DNA of 64,000 bases from Protula sp. h YS-2021. Taxonomy: Eukaryota > Annelida > Polychaeta > Sabellida > Serpulidae. The notes beneath the pieces are model-generated. The model saw nothing but the letters and a program-made list of their open reading frames with translations, searched no databases and was not told the DNA's origin. The position numbers and the translations under genes are program-made. Below, one piece after another: positions 17,006 to 26,654 of this stretch (position 1 is the first letter of the stretch; each line of letters opens with the position of its first letter). The stretch is taken from the NCBI GenBank assembly GCA_949752745.1, contig OX457034.1:5698264-5762263 (forward strand). Direction: 5' to 3'.

Positions 17006-18539
17006 GGGATGTATGAGAGCATGTTTCAACCATTTCAGTTCAAGCAATTGATGTGACAGCAGTAATGGCTGATAGTTCAGTCTCACGAGTCTTCTGCCAT
17101 GAGTGTTATGCAACATTTCCATCAGTGGAATTGTTGGAGTCGCATACATGCACTGAAGCTGAGATGAGAACTATAGTGAAACGTGCTATTGGAGAGCTTG
17201 ATCGACAGAATGAAGCAAAGAGACGAAACATGGAGCAAGATGGCATTTCCATACCGAGTTCAGTTCTCTGCCATGAATGCAATGTAATACTTCCCTCAAT
17301 GGATGTGTTTGATGTGCATACATGCACTCCACCTCAGGAAGAACAAACTGTAAAGAGGCGAAAGACGGGGCAAGTAGGGAAAGGCAGAAGGACAAGTCTT
17401 GGTGAAAACGCGCAGGAGAAACGGTTTGAACCCGACAATGGAACGGATTTACTGCTTGAAATGCAACAGCAAGAGAACCGTATCAAGACACATTTGCTGG
17501 AGACCTGAGAACATGGAATGAAATGGTACATTGTAGTGCATGCTCGCTTCACGAAAATGACACCAAATGCAGAAGGTGTCATGATGGAACATTGGATAAT
17601 GCATATATCAGCAGTCCAACGTATGCAGCGTACAATCCAGCGGATATTGGTCAGGACTTACCAACAGCCTATAAAGAATTGTTTACCAAGTTTGATGAGC
17701 ATGAGCGACAAGGCTCTGGCTGGTTTCTGGATAATATACGGTACATTGAAGTACATACAGCTACGTTAGAACCTCTGGAAGCGAACGGTTTTATCCCGCT
17801 GCCAAAGAAACATTAAGAATCAAGACAACAAGTGTTTTATTTGGTCCGTTTTGGCTCACCTTCAACCTTCAACAAAAAAATGAACAGCGTGTAAATCAAT
17901 ACAGAAAGTTTGACAATGTATTAAAGTTAGAGGGCATGACATTTCCGACGCCGATTACTAACATTCCAAAGTTTGAAAAGGAGAATGATATGTTTATCAA
18001 CGTATTTGGATATGAGCAGGATGTAGTTGTTCCGATACAACTTAGCCGAAACGTCAATGCAAGAGAAATCAACTTACTTATGATTAGCAGTGGTAATAAA
18101 AGACATTACTGCTTGATTAAGAATTTCAGCAGACTTATGGCCTACCGATCAAAGCATAATGGTGCAGCTTTTTATTGTTTAAACTGTCTTCACGAGTTTA
18201 TGCGACAAGAGCTTTTAGATGAGCATCGTGAAGTGTGTGGCAAGCATGGAACGCAACGTTTATCATTCCCCAAGGAGCCATTCATCAAGTTCAAGAATGT
18301 GGCTAAACAACAGCGAGCACAGTTTGTAATTATGTCTCCCCGACCAAGGGAGACATATAGTGTTTGTACGTTCTGTGTGTGTATGTGTGTACGTGTGTGT
18401 GTGTGTGTGTCGGTCCGTTGTGAACAAAGTGTTGTGTGCAAGATATCTCGAGAACGAAACGTCGGATCAACTTCAAACTTGATCGAATTATTCCTTGGTA
18501 AGGTGGGACGGTTCTATCAACTTTTGACGCATGTCACGT

Positions 18540-19800
18540 GATTAGGGCAAGCGTATGACGTCATTACGTAAAAATCTTGTGTGCGAAATTTCTCAGCCGC
18601 TGAACATCGGAGAAAGTTGAAACTTGGTGGGATTGTTGCTTGGTTGGTCCGAAAGACGCTGTAGATTTTTTTCGCGAGTAGAAGGAACGAATGCGGCGTA
18701 TGACGTCATCACGTAAAATATGTATATATTTTCAACAAGATCTTGTGTGCAAAATATCTCGATAACGGAAAATTTTATCGACTTCAAGTTTTATACCAGT
18801 ATTTCTTGGGTCAGTCGGCGGGTTCTATCAATTTTTGGCGCATGTCAGCTGATTAAGGGAGACGTACGACGTCATGACGTAAAAATCTTGTGTGCGAAAT
18901 TTCTCAGCCGCTGAACATCGGAAAAGTTGAAACTATGTGGGATTGTTGCTTGGTTGGTCCGAAAGATGCTGTAGATTTTTTTCGCGAGTAGAACGAACGA
19001 ATGCGGCGTATGACGTCATCACATAAAATATGTATATATTTTGAACAAGATCTTGTGTGCAAAATATCTCGATAACGGGAAGTTCTATCGATTTGAAATT
19101 TTATATGAATATTTCTTGGGTCAGTCGGCGGGTTCTGTCAATTTTTTACGCATGTCAGGTGATTAAGGCAGGCGTATGACGTCATTACGTAAAAATCTTG
19201 TGTGCGAAATTTCTGAGCCGCTGAACATCGGAGAAAGTTGAAACTTGGTGGGATTGTTGCTTGGTTGGTCCGAAAGACTCTATAGAATTTTTTCGCGAGT
19301 AGAACGAACGAGTGCGGCGTATGAAGTCATCACGTAAAATATGTATATATTATTAACAAGGTCTTGTGTGCAAAATATCTCGATAACGGAAAGTCCTATC
19401 GACTTCAAATTTTATATGAATATTCCTTGGGTCAGCCGGACTGTTCTGTCAATGTTTGGCGTGTCAGGTGATTAGGGCTGGTGTATGACGTCATTGCGTA
19501 AAAATCTTGTGTGCGAAATTTCTCAGCTGCTGGACGCCGGAGAAAGCTGAAACTTGGTGGGATGATTGCTTGGTAGGTCCGAAAGAAGCTTTAAATATTT
19601 TTCGCAAGTAGAACGAACGAAAGCGGCGTATGACGTCATCGCGTAAAATATGTATATTTTGAACCAGATCTTTTATGCGTAATATCTCGATAACGGAAAG
19701 TCATATCGACTTAAAATTTTATATGGATATTCCTTGGTTCAGTCAGACGACTGTTTCAACTTTTGACGGGTAAAAAGTTATCGATTCTTAAAAAAAAATA
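18540..19800 (+). repeat. About 310-bp tandem repeat inside family A copy 2
   Basis: The phrase cttgtgtgcgaaatttctca recurs at about 18577, 18886, 19197 and 19507. Each unit also holds a second half with cttgtgtgcaaaatatctcg and a paired gcgtatgacgtcat. The two half-units resemble each other, so the array arose from an older shorter duplication. Confidence 0.85.
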
Positions 19801-20660
19801 TCTCGACATTCATAAAGTCGGATCGACTTTAAATTTGGTGTAGTTATTCCTCGGATAAATCAAACGGTTTTGTTAAACATTATTAAACTCGTATAGAAAA
19901 TCAAGAAAGGTGCATAACGTCAACACCTCCCCCCCCCACCCCAGCCTCCCCATTTTCGGCTACTTTGTTATCTATGCATGGGTGTTAACTGCGCTGGGGA
20001 TTTCGGAAGATTTTCCGGAAGATTCTCTAGTGTTCCTGCATTCTGTAGAAAGCTTCAAAACAGTAACAGTATTATTGTCGGTCCATTGCTATTTGTTATT
20101 GCCTGAAATTGAGCTTTTTGTGCATTTCTCATCTATGGCTGTTTTGTAACGTGCCACTCAGTCAGGGGTCAGTGTCAGTTGCGGTGCATGATGGAGTCGT
20201 TATCTACGAGGTCACGGAATGCTATTGTATTATAGCTCTAAGCAGCTCTAGCTATTGATTTTTTTTCGCCGCATACCTGATTAGGTTGCGAAGATGTGCT
20301 ATATATAGGAGCCATGTTGTATCGATTAGCATTGTTTGCTGAAGCATTTTTCCTATTAAATTGGGTCGTCCGATATCTTGTGTTATGAGGAGCAGCTCAC
20401 CATTTTGCCAACGAAATGCCTCCCCCTTCTCCCACCGAGGTGCGTCATCTCTGATGCGCAGTTATGAAGAATGCCTTCCTAGTGCTATTTTGCCGATGGG
20501 AATGTGAGAAGACAAGGTAGTCTATCATGGCTTTAACTACACTTAGGGTACAGACCGTTACCGTTGCCTTGGGTAAAAGGGTTAGAGTTGTGTTTATAGT
20601 CGGACCTACAGTAAATAGCTTGGGGAGGGGCGTGTGGAGGTTGATGGTTAGCAAAAAAAA
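19801..20660. other. Interior of family A copy 2, no gene seen
   Basis: A C-rich run at 19927-19942, then mixed sequence. No recognisable protein or RNA. Confidence 0.4.
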
Positions 20661-22719
20661 TCCCGACCGCCTTCAAGACCTGGATAAAAAGTAGTAAAGT
20701 AAGAACCGTTTGTCGTGACCCCTTCCACATTCAGGTAAAAAGACGTACGGTAAAACCTTCCTGTCTTGACCACTTTCAGACCCGGATAAAAATGTAACGT
20801 ACAGTAAAACTGCTATAGTGACCAACTTCAGATCTGGATAAGTGGGGCCTACAGTAAAACCCGTTTTAGAGACCACCTTCCAGATTCCGATGAAAAAAGA
20901 TACTCATTTATATCTGTTTCAGTGACCACCATCTGTTTGGTTTATTTTGAGATTTTTTTACAATGAATGAAGGTTATGTTTGCAGAAATGAATATTTTTT
21001 TTCAGTTTGGGAGGTGGGTCATGGGTTTAGTCGGGGAAACATTTGTTTTTGTTCACAAAAACAAGAAACTAAGTAGGTATCGATTGAAAGTGTGTAATAT
21101 AAGCCTGCACTCTTATGTTTTGTGTGCACTGGCCGCTCTAGTTTATGCTGACTTTGAATGTTTCACGCAAAAGCATGAAGGAGACAAGTATCAACATCAT
21201 CGTCCAAACAGCTTTGCCTATGTGGTTGTCAGCCAGTACGAAACACGCGCACCAGTCGTGTATCGAGGAGACAATGCCGTGAAAGTCTTTTTAGACCATA
21301 TCGTTAACGAGCGTGACCATATTGTGCGTGGTTTAGAGCTGCCGAAGGATATGGTGATGACCCATGAGTATCAAGAGAATTTTAAGAACGCCATCGATTG
21401 CTACATTTGTCATGAGCCTCTAGGAACAGATCGTGTGAGAGATCATGACCATATCAATGGTAAATATCGCGGAGCAGCGCATAATGAATGTAACCTACAA
21501 CTTCGACTTAAAAAGGATAAGCAGGGGGATAAAGATTCTTTTATCATTCCTGTGTTTTTCCACAATTTGCGAGGCTATGACAGTCACCTGATCATGGAGG
21601 AAATTGGGAAATTCAAACATGAAACGATTACGGTCATTCCCAACACCATTGAGAAATATATTGCATTCACCATGAGCAATCTGAAATTTACAGACAGCTT
21701 TCAGTTTATGAGTACCTCTCTACACAAGTTAGTATCCAACCTTGCGGCAGAAGGGAAAGACAATTTCTACAACATGACTACCCACATCCACGATAGTGGT
21801 CAACAAGATTTACTGCTGAGAAAGGGAGTGTACCCCTATGGTTATGTGGACGAACCATCCAAGTTTGCTGAAACGCAGCTCCCGTCAAAGGACAAGTTTT
21901 ACAGACTGTTCAGTGAAGAAGACATTAGCGATGAGGATTATGCTCATGGGCAGAAGGTGTGGGATACATTCAAGTGTACCACATTCGGTGAATACCATGA
22001 CCTGTACCTGAAATCAGATGTGCTGCTGCTGGCTGACGTGTTTGAAAATTTTCGACAAGTATGCCTCAACACGTATGAATTGGATCCTGCCCATTATTAT
22101 ACAGCGCCAGGATTGTCGTGGAATGCTATGCTAAAAGCGACGAAGGTGAAGTTGGAATTAATCACTGACATTGATATGTACCAAATGGTTGAACAAGGCC
22201 TACGTGATCACGCACAAGTACGCGAAAGCAAATAATCCCTAAGTGTCAAATTACAATTCTGAAATGCCAAGCAACTACCTGATGTACCTGGACGTAAACA
22301 ACCTGTATGGCTGGGCCATGTCGCAAAGCATGCCACGACGTGGATTTATGTGGGTGAGCGAGCCTGAATCCCTCGACTTCATGGATGTGGCTGAAGATGA
22401 TGACATTGGTTACATTTTAGAAGTGGATTTAGAATACCCACATTCAATCCATGATCGTCATAATCACTACCCAGTGGCTCCAGTACGGAAATGCGTTAAA
22501 GTAGAAGAATTGTCCGAGTACAGTCAGAACTTACGGAAAGATCTGAGCATGAAAGGCAAACCTGGTGAAAAGCTCATACCTAACCTATGCAACAAGAAGA
22601 AATATGTGCTTCATTATAGGAATTTGCAGCAGTACGTCTCACTGGGGTTGAAAGTTACCAAAGTGCATCGTGCTATTATGTTTGAACGGAGCAAATGGTT
22701 GGAGAAATACACTACCTTG

Positions 22720-22804
22720 CTACCAGGAATGACACAATATGACCTGCAACAGGTTGGCGGTGTCGTTAAACCAATCAAATAACTAACTAACTAACTAACT
22801 ACAT
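22720..22804 (+). mobile_element. Short SINE/LINE-like tail inserted in the polymerase gene
   Basis: An insert of 85 bp lies between copies of TACCTTG (22713-22719 and 22805-22811), a 7-bp duplication typical of target-primed insertion. It ends ggtgtcgttaaaccaatcaa followed by ataactaactaactaactaac, a (CTAA)n tail. A similar stretch occurs at 10341-10385. The total displacement of 92 bp also shifts the frame. Confidence 0.75.
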
Positions 22805-23625
22805 TACCTTGAACACGGAAAAAAGAAAATTGGCCCAGAACCTATTTGAGAAAGACTTCTTCAAACTCATGAATAATTCTGTGTTTGGCAAAACTATGGA
22901 AAATGTGAGAAAGCGAATCAATGTCGAACTTGTTCACAAAGAAAAGCGGTTCAAGAAACTCGTGGCTAAACCTTCTTTCCACAAATTCAAAATTTTCAAC
23001 GAAGATTTGACCGCCGTACATTTACGCAAAGTGGATTTGCTTCTTGATAAGCCCATTCAAGTTGGTTGCACCATTCTCGATCTCAGCAAAGTGTTAGGTT
23101 CGACTTTCATTACAATTACATCTCATGGTCAAGTATCCCAATGCCAAGTTGTTGTTCAGCGACACCGACAGTCTATGCTATGACATAGAAACGGAAGATA
23201 TCTACAAAGATATGCAGCAAGATGCTGACCTGTTTGACACAAGTGACTATCCTTCAAATCATTTCCTACATTCCAACGTGAACAAAAAAGTGCTTTGGAA
23301 AATAAAGGATGAGACGGCAGGCATCCCCATTGAAGAATTTGTTGGATTCAGACCGAAAATGTACAGTTTAATGTAAGGTGGGAAAGAAAAACGTACGGCC
23401 AAAGGCATCACTCGAGCTTGTCAAAGACGTATGCAGCATGTGCAGTATAGAGACAGTATGCTCAACCAAACTCAAACGATGGCTACAGGACACATTATTC
23501 GAAGTCATGACCACCAGCTTTTTCGGAGAAGTTGAAGAAAGTAGCCCTCTCTCCATATGACGACAAGCGGTACGTGCTGAATGATGCCTATTCCACCTTG
23601 GCGCATGGACATTACAAGACGACAT

Positions 23626-23633
23626 TATAAAAG
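23626..23633 (+). promoter_or_regulatory. TATA box of a missing downstream Polinton gene
   Basis: gacatTATAAAAGGGGGGAG lies at the end of the polymerase region. The next ATG (23687) opens only a few codons before a stop, so the gene it served appears to have been removed by the internal deletion. Confidence 0.45.
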
Positions 23634-23689
23634 GGGGGAGACACTTCAACGTAAGTTATTTGAGGTGTGGGCACTGAAGCGTTAACATG

Positions 23690-24035
23690 GAAGTAACACA
23701 TCAATGACAACTAATAAAAAGCGGGTGTTATCGTTATAAGAGGCTATGTTTCCCATTTCAGCCAAATCAATATCCCACATGTCATCAATACCACGTGTAA
23801 TGACCCGTTGTCTTTTAAACCTATATTTTACAGGTTGTAGTAAACTGAATGCATCTTGATTCTGTAACCATGTTTTCACTTTGGAATGAGTAATTGGTTG
23901 ATAATGTTTTTTTAATATGTGATAAAGTTTGTAAGGACCAGCAAATGCCCCGGGTTGACCAGGTTTAAAGTAAATATTGGTTAAGTATTCCTTCCACGTT
24001 GACATGTTAACACTAAATGAAAACCACTTGTACAC
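23690..24035 (-). pseudogene. Polinton retroviral-type integrase, N-terminal stub
   Basis: About 115 codons begin at 24035. They contain YLTNIYFKPGQPGAFAGPYK, a basic QPVKYRFKRQRV linker and the start of the catalytic core, MWDIDLAEMG, with the first catalytic Asp. The frame departs from the family after RFLLVVIDV, at about 23692, so the second Asp and the Glu of the DDE triad are missing. Family members insert the element into host DNA; this copy cannot. The truncation point coincides with the presumed internal deletion junction. Confidence 0.85.
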
Positions 24036-24163
24036 ATACCTTACATTTTATTTCACCTCATACCTCAATCAACATATCTTACATTTTATTTCGTTGCCCA
24101 ATCAACACATCTTACAGGTTTTTACAAATCAAGTATAGACACAATGGTGTGAATAATTGGTGT

Positions 24164-24673
24164 CTATTGATCTTCAATGCACAATAACCAACTACTTAAT
24201 TCATCAAATGTTATAGCATTCAACCCATTCCAATATGTATAGACACTTGCGAAATGGCAAGTATGTTCTTCACACTCTTCATTTTGACAAGCAGGACATA
24301 ACAAACATGCAAATTTTTTAACAGCTAATAACATTTCTTCACAATACGTTTTTTGCATAATATACTGTTTCAATGTAATGTCCGCCATTATACTGCAATA
24401 TGCATTAACCACTCTCACTTCATCAAACAGTCTTGGATCAAATCGAGCAAAGTGAAATGCTGCTTCCACATCAAAATCCTCAGATCCGTCAATGCCTGAA
24501 AGTGCACACTCTTTGATGAAATTCTCGAGTAAGTTTGACAAGTTTAGCGCTAAATGAGCAAGTTCCCAATAGATGCTAAACTGTTGTAGTTGTTGTTGAA
24601 CAGACCCAAAACGTTCCAGTTCAGTTAACATGTAGTCCACATACTTCTCCTTGAAACACGTTTCTACATCCAT
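24164..24673 (-). CDS. Polinton-borne protein of unknown function, 169 aa
   Basis: An intact frame MDVETCFKEKYVDY... on the same strand as the integrase stub. The first 130 residues look helical and acidic. Near the C terminus is a Cys/His cluster (CLLCPACQNEECEEHTCHF) that could bind zinc. I do not recognise the family. It starts 36 bp after the stop of the neighbouring gene. Its place between integrase and other minus-strand genes makes it part of the element rather than a host gene. Confidence 0.55.
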   Translation of the reverse strand: MDVETCFKEKYVDYMLTELERFGSVQQQLQQFSIYWELAHLALNLSNLLENFIKECALSGIDGSEDFDVEAAFHFARFDPRLFDEVRVVNAYCSIMADITLKQYIMQKTYCEEMLLAVKKFACLLCPACQNEECEEHTCHFASVYTYWNGLNAITFDELSSWLLCIEDQ

Positions 24674-24709
24674 CTTACATGTTCATATGATTAGAAGCAC
24701 GTCTGCACA

Positions 24710-25358
24710 CTATGACGGCTGGCGAGTAAATGATTTTAAAAAAGGTAATACTGTTAGCGAACCACACTTGATACAGAAGTTGTCTGGTTCACACATCTTA
24801 CAATTGTACTTGTGACAGTGACAATTATAATCACTGACATATCCACAAGCGCCGCAATATTCACAGGTAAGTTCAAGCTGATTTTGCACGTTCATATTCT
24901 CCAATTCAACTTCAGCCAGTCTTTTCTTGGATAGTTTTGATACCTTCATCCGATTATCCTTTAGCAGTTTGATGACAGTTTTCACGCCATGACATTCTGT
25001 ACATGGCCCAGGTTTGGAGAATAAGACTGAGTTGATGTTATCCAACTCCTGAAGCAGGGTCTCCCATTCACTGTCATTCATGTTGATATAATACTTGTAT
25101 TCTTTCCCTTTAAACAGCGATGTGTGCACAAAACTCACATAGCGCATGTCTCGGTATGAAATGACTTCAAGCCACTTCGTCTGCGTTAAGTACAGTTTGG
25201 TGTCAATGTTGCGTAAATTTTTCAAGTTCTGACACACAAGATGGTGATAAAGCAAGCCATTTCTCTCTATGTTTGATTCGAAGAAATGGCCCAAATTCTC
25301 CATGCTCCACATTAATGGTTAAGTTGGCACTAATTTTAAAGCTGCTTGTCTTCTCCAT
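24710..25358 (-). pseudogene. Polinton-borne Cys-rich protein of unknown function, frame broken
   Basis: A likely start at 25358 (MEKTSSFKISANLT) lies 36 bp after a TATA box at 25394-25401. That frame ends at 25203. A second frame, open 25312-24710, carries the rest, including KGKEYKYYINMNDSEW and a C-terminal cysteine-rich zone (CTECHG; CEYCGACG; CHCHKYNCKMC; CIKCG) that looks like a zinc ribbon array. The switch of frame near 25205-25240 suggests one frameshift, or two overlapping genes. The family was not recognised. Confidence 0.5.
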
Positions 25359-25393
25359 GGCTGCACAATGTAATGATGACTTTGAGTCCGCTC

Positions 25394-25401
25394 CTTTTAT
25401 A
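25394..25401 (-). promoter_or_regulatory. TATA box, minus strand
   Basis: On the minus strand it reads gttgggTATAAAAGGAG, 36 bp before the ATG at 25358. It has the same form as the boxes at 16998 and 23626. Confidence 0.6.
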
Positions 25402-25843
25402 CCCAACTATCTGCTGAGTCAGCTCCCTTTTCAAACATCTTGCAAAGTTCTGAATTCACTTCAACTCGTCCATGGTTGAAGCGAACAAGTTCTGATACAT
25501 TCGTCGTCAATGGAACGTCATCATCATAATGTATAATAATTCTAGCAGCTACAACTAGCATGAGTTCAGCTACCCAAATTGTATTGGCGTTGATAAATGC
25601 TGATTCAATGTCATAGGTGTTTCCTGGTAAATTCAGGTCTTCACATTCACTCAGAAAATATTCAATGAATCGATTTCTTGGAATTACCATTCCAGTCGCT
25701 TCCCAATGTTTATGCAAATTTTTCACTTGTAAAATCCAATCCCATTCAAAAATGAGAAAGTTTTGAAAACAAATAGTCAGTATATTTCACTTGGAAGACA
25801 TCATCCAATGTCTCTATACGTCTGTGAAGAAGGGATATCGACA
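25397..25843 (-). pseudogene. Polinton-borne protein of unknown function, frame broken
   Basis: An ATG at 25843 (MSISLLHRRIETLDDV) opens a short frame that stops near 25750. The adjoining frame then runs 25726-25397 (HKHWEATGMVIPRNRFIEYF ... ELCKMFEKG). The change of frame near 25740-25755 looks like a small indel. A TATA box at 25901-25907 lies about 58 bp upstream. It resembles the 24164-24673 product in being acidic, with a predicted helical VAELMLVVAARIII stretch. Not recognised. Confidence 0.45.
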
Positions 25844-25900
25844 TTATTTACTCACACAATTCACCACGTGAAATGACAATATGTGTTCTCGCTCATCCCA

Positions 25901-25907
25901 TTTATAC
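25901..25907 (-). promoter_or_regulatory. TATA box, minus strand
   Basis: On the minus strand it reads ggagggTATAAATGGG, about 58 bp before the ATG at 25843. Confidence 0.5.
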
Positions 25908-26332
25908 CCTCCAGGTTTTCCCGTCAATTTAATTTCCAAGTTCCTTGTCAGATGTTAAAGTCAATTCTAATATATCTAAAAATAGATGTTGTAATAATGT
26001 GTGTGGGGAGAAATGTATGGGCGCATGTTTGAATGAGCTAGCTATTCGAGCACATGTTTTAATAAGCTGTCCATTCGAACACACCTTGTGAATGGGCTTG
26101 TCATTCGAATGCATCTTGTGAATGGGTAGAACTTCTCATTCAAGCAAGCCCTTGAGTGATGTTAAAAAAAACTTACTTATTGTGGATCTATGTGGATCTA
26201 ACACTTTGCTTTCAACGCCGCGCAAATGACTTGGTAGATAACGCGAATGTTAAGTTTTTCCAAGGAGAACAAAAAGGTCTTCTCTCGTCTTTGAATGCTG
26301 TCTGTGGCTGTTCAATTAGACAGTGTTACATG
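25908..26332. other. Polinton end region before the right terminal repeat
   Basis: It contains three to four imperfect copies of gaatgggcttgtcattcgaa-like words at 26030-26150 and no recognisable gene. Confidence 0.4.
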
Positions 26333-26654
26333 ATAGGGGGGGGGGGGGGGGGTCATAAAAACCAAAGTTGTTCAGAATCGTCTGAAATGGATAACTATGC
26401 TGAAATCGCAAAAATTTCTTATCGGTGACAGTCGAGCCCTTGGGGAGGGGGGGGGGGCGGTTATAAAAACTAAAGTTGTTCAGAATCGTCTGAAACGGAT
26501 AACTATGCTGAAATTGCAAAATTTTCTTACCGGGGGAGGTCATCACTTTTTCACCATAGGGTCTATGCCGGCTGCCGCCTAGGGGGGGGGGGGAGGGAGG
26601 AGTGGGGTCTGATGACGTCACAGGGTGTGGTAGAACTCTCGTTTTCCTACTACT
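26333..26654 (-). repeat. Polinton right terminal inverted repeat
   Basis: It is the inverted counterpart of 15947-16200, with two to three units of the 80-bp repeat and G tracts at 26336-26352, 26444-26457 and 26582-26592. It ends ctctcgttttcctactact. Confidence 0.9.

Larger units (their letters stand above)
18335..21142 (+). mobile_element. Repeat family A, copy 2, inserted in the Polinton polymerase gene
   Basis: The insert begins with a hairpin TCTCCC-cgaccaa-GGGAGA, then catatagtgtttgtacgttc and a TG-rich microsatellite. It ends tgtgcactggccgctctag. TTATG occurs on both sides (18330-18334, 21143-21147), a possible 5-bp target duplication. Inside are four units of about 310 bp (18540-19800) and about six units of 55-60 bp (20660-20935). 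The latter have the form accaccttccag...cggataaaaa...cagtaaaac. No transposase was recognised. The 5'-TC and CTAG-3' ends recall Helitrons, but the apparent duplication does not fit that class. Confidence 0.8.
17053..23640 (+). pseudogene. Protein-primed family B DNA polymerase of the Polinton, broken
   Basis: In family members this enzyme replicates the element from its protein-bound ends. In order: an N-terminal part with two CHEC...HTC finger-like clusters (17095-17330); polymerase N-terminal sequence (17523-17816, e.g. RQGSGWFLDN; 17936-18330, e.g. HYCLIKNFSRL); 3'-5' exonuclease motif I (D at 21150, E at 21156); an endonuclease VII-like CYICHEP...RDHDH...HNECN insert (21394-21500); exonuclease motif II (HNLRGYDSHL, about 21560); palm motif A (YLDVNNLYG, about 22279); motif B (LMNNSVFGKT, about 22865); motif C ([10 protein letters not shown], about 23152). 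Breaks: stops at 17508 and 17816, a 2.8-kb insertion at 18335-21142, a stop at 22233-22235, a 92-bp insertion at 22713-22804, and frame changes near 23125-23183 and after 23376. It cannot make a full enzyme as it stands. A TATA box at 16998 marks its promoter. Confidence 0.9.
15947..26654. mobile_element. Internally deleted Polinton/Maverick
   Basis: The ends are inverted copies: agtagtaggaaaacgagagt at 15947 and its complement ending at 26654, with the match continuing through tctaccacaccctgtgacgt and the cggcagccggcatagaccct block. Flanking hexamers aaaaac and gaaaac agree at 5 of 6 positions, consistent with the 6-bp target duplication known for Polintons. Inside are a protein-primed DNA polymerase B gene (+), an integrase stub (-) and three small genes (-). 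ATPase, protease and capsid genes are absent and the length (10.7 kb, including a 2.8-kb later insert) is well below the usual 15-20 kb, so it is a defective remnant. Confidence 0.9.

Noticed and set aside
18335..21142. Helitron identity for family A
   Set aside because: TC and CTAG ends fit, but the apparent TTATG duplication and lack of a clear 3' hairpin argue against; left unclassified.
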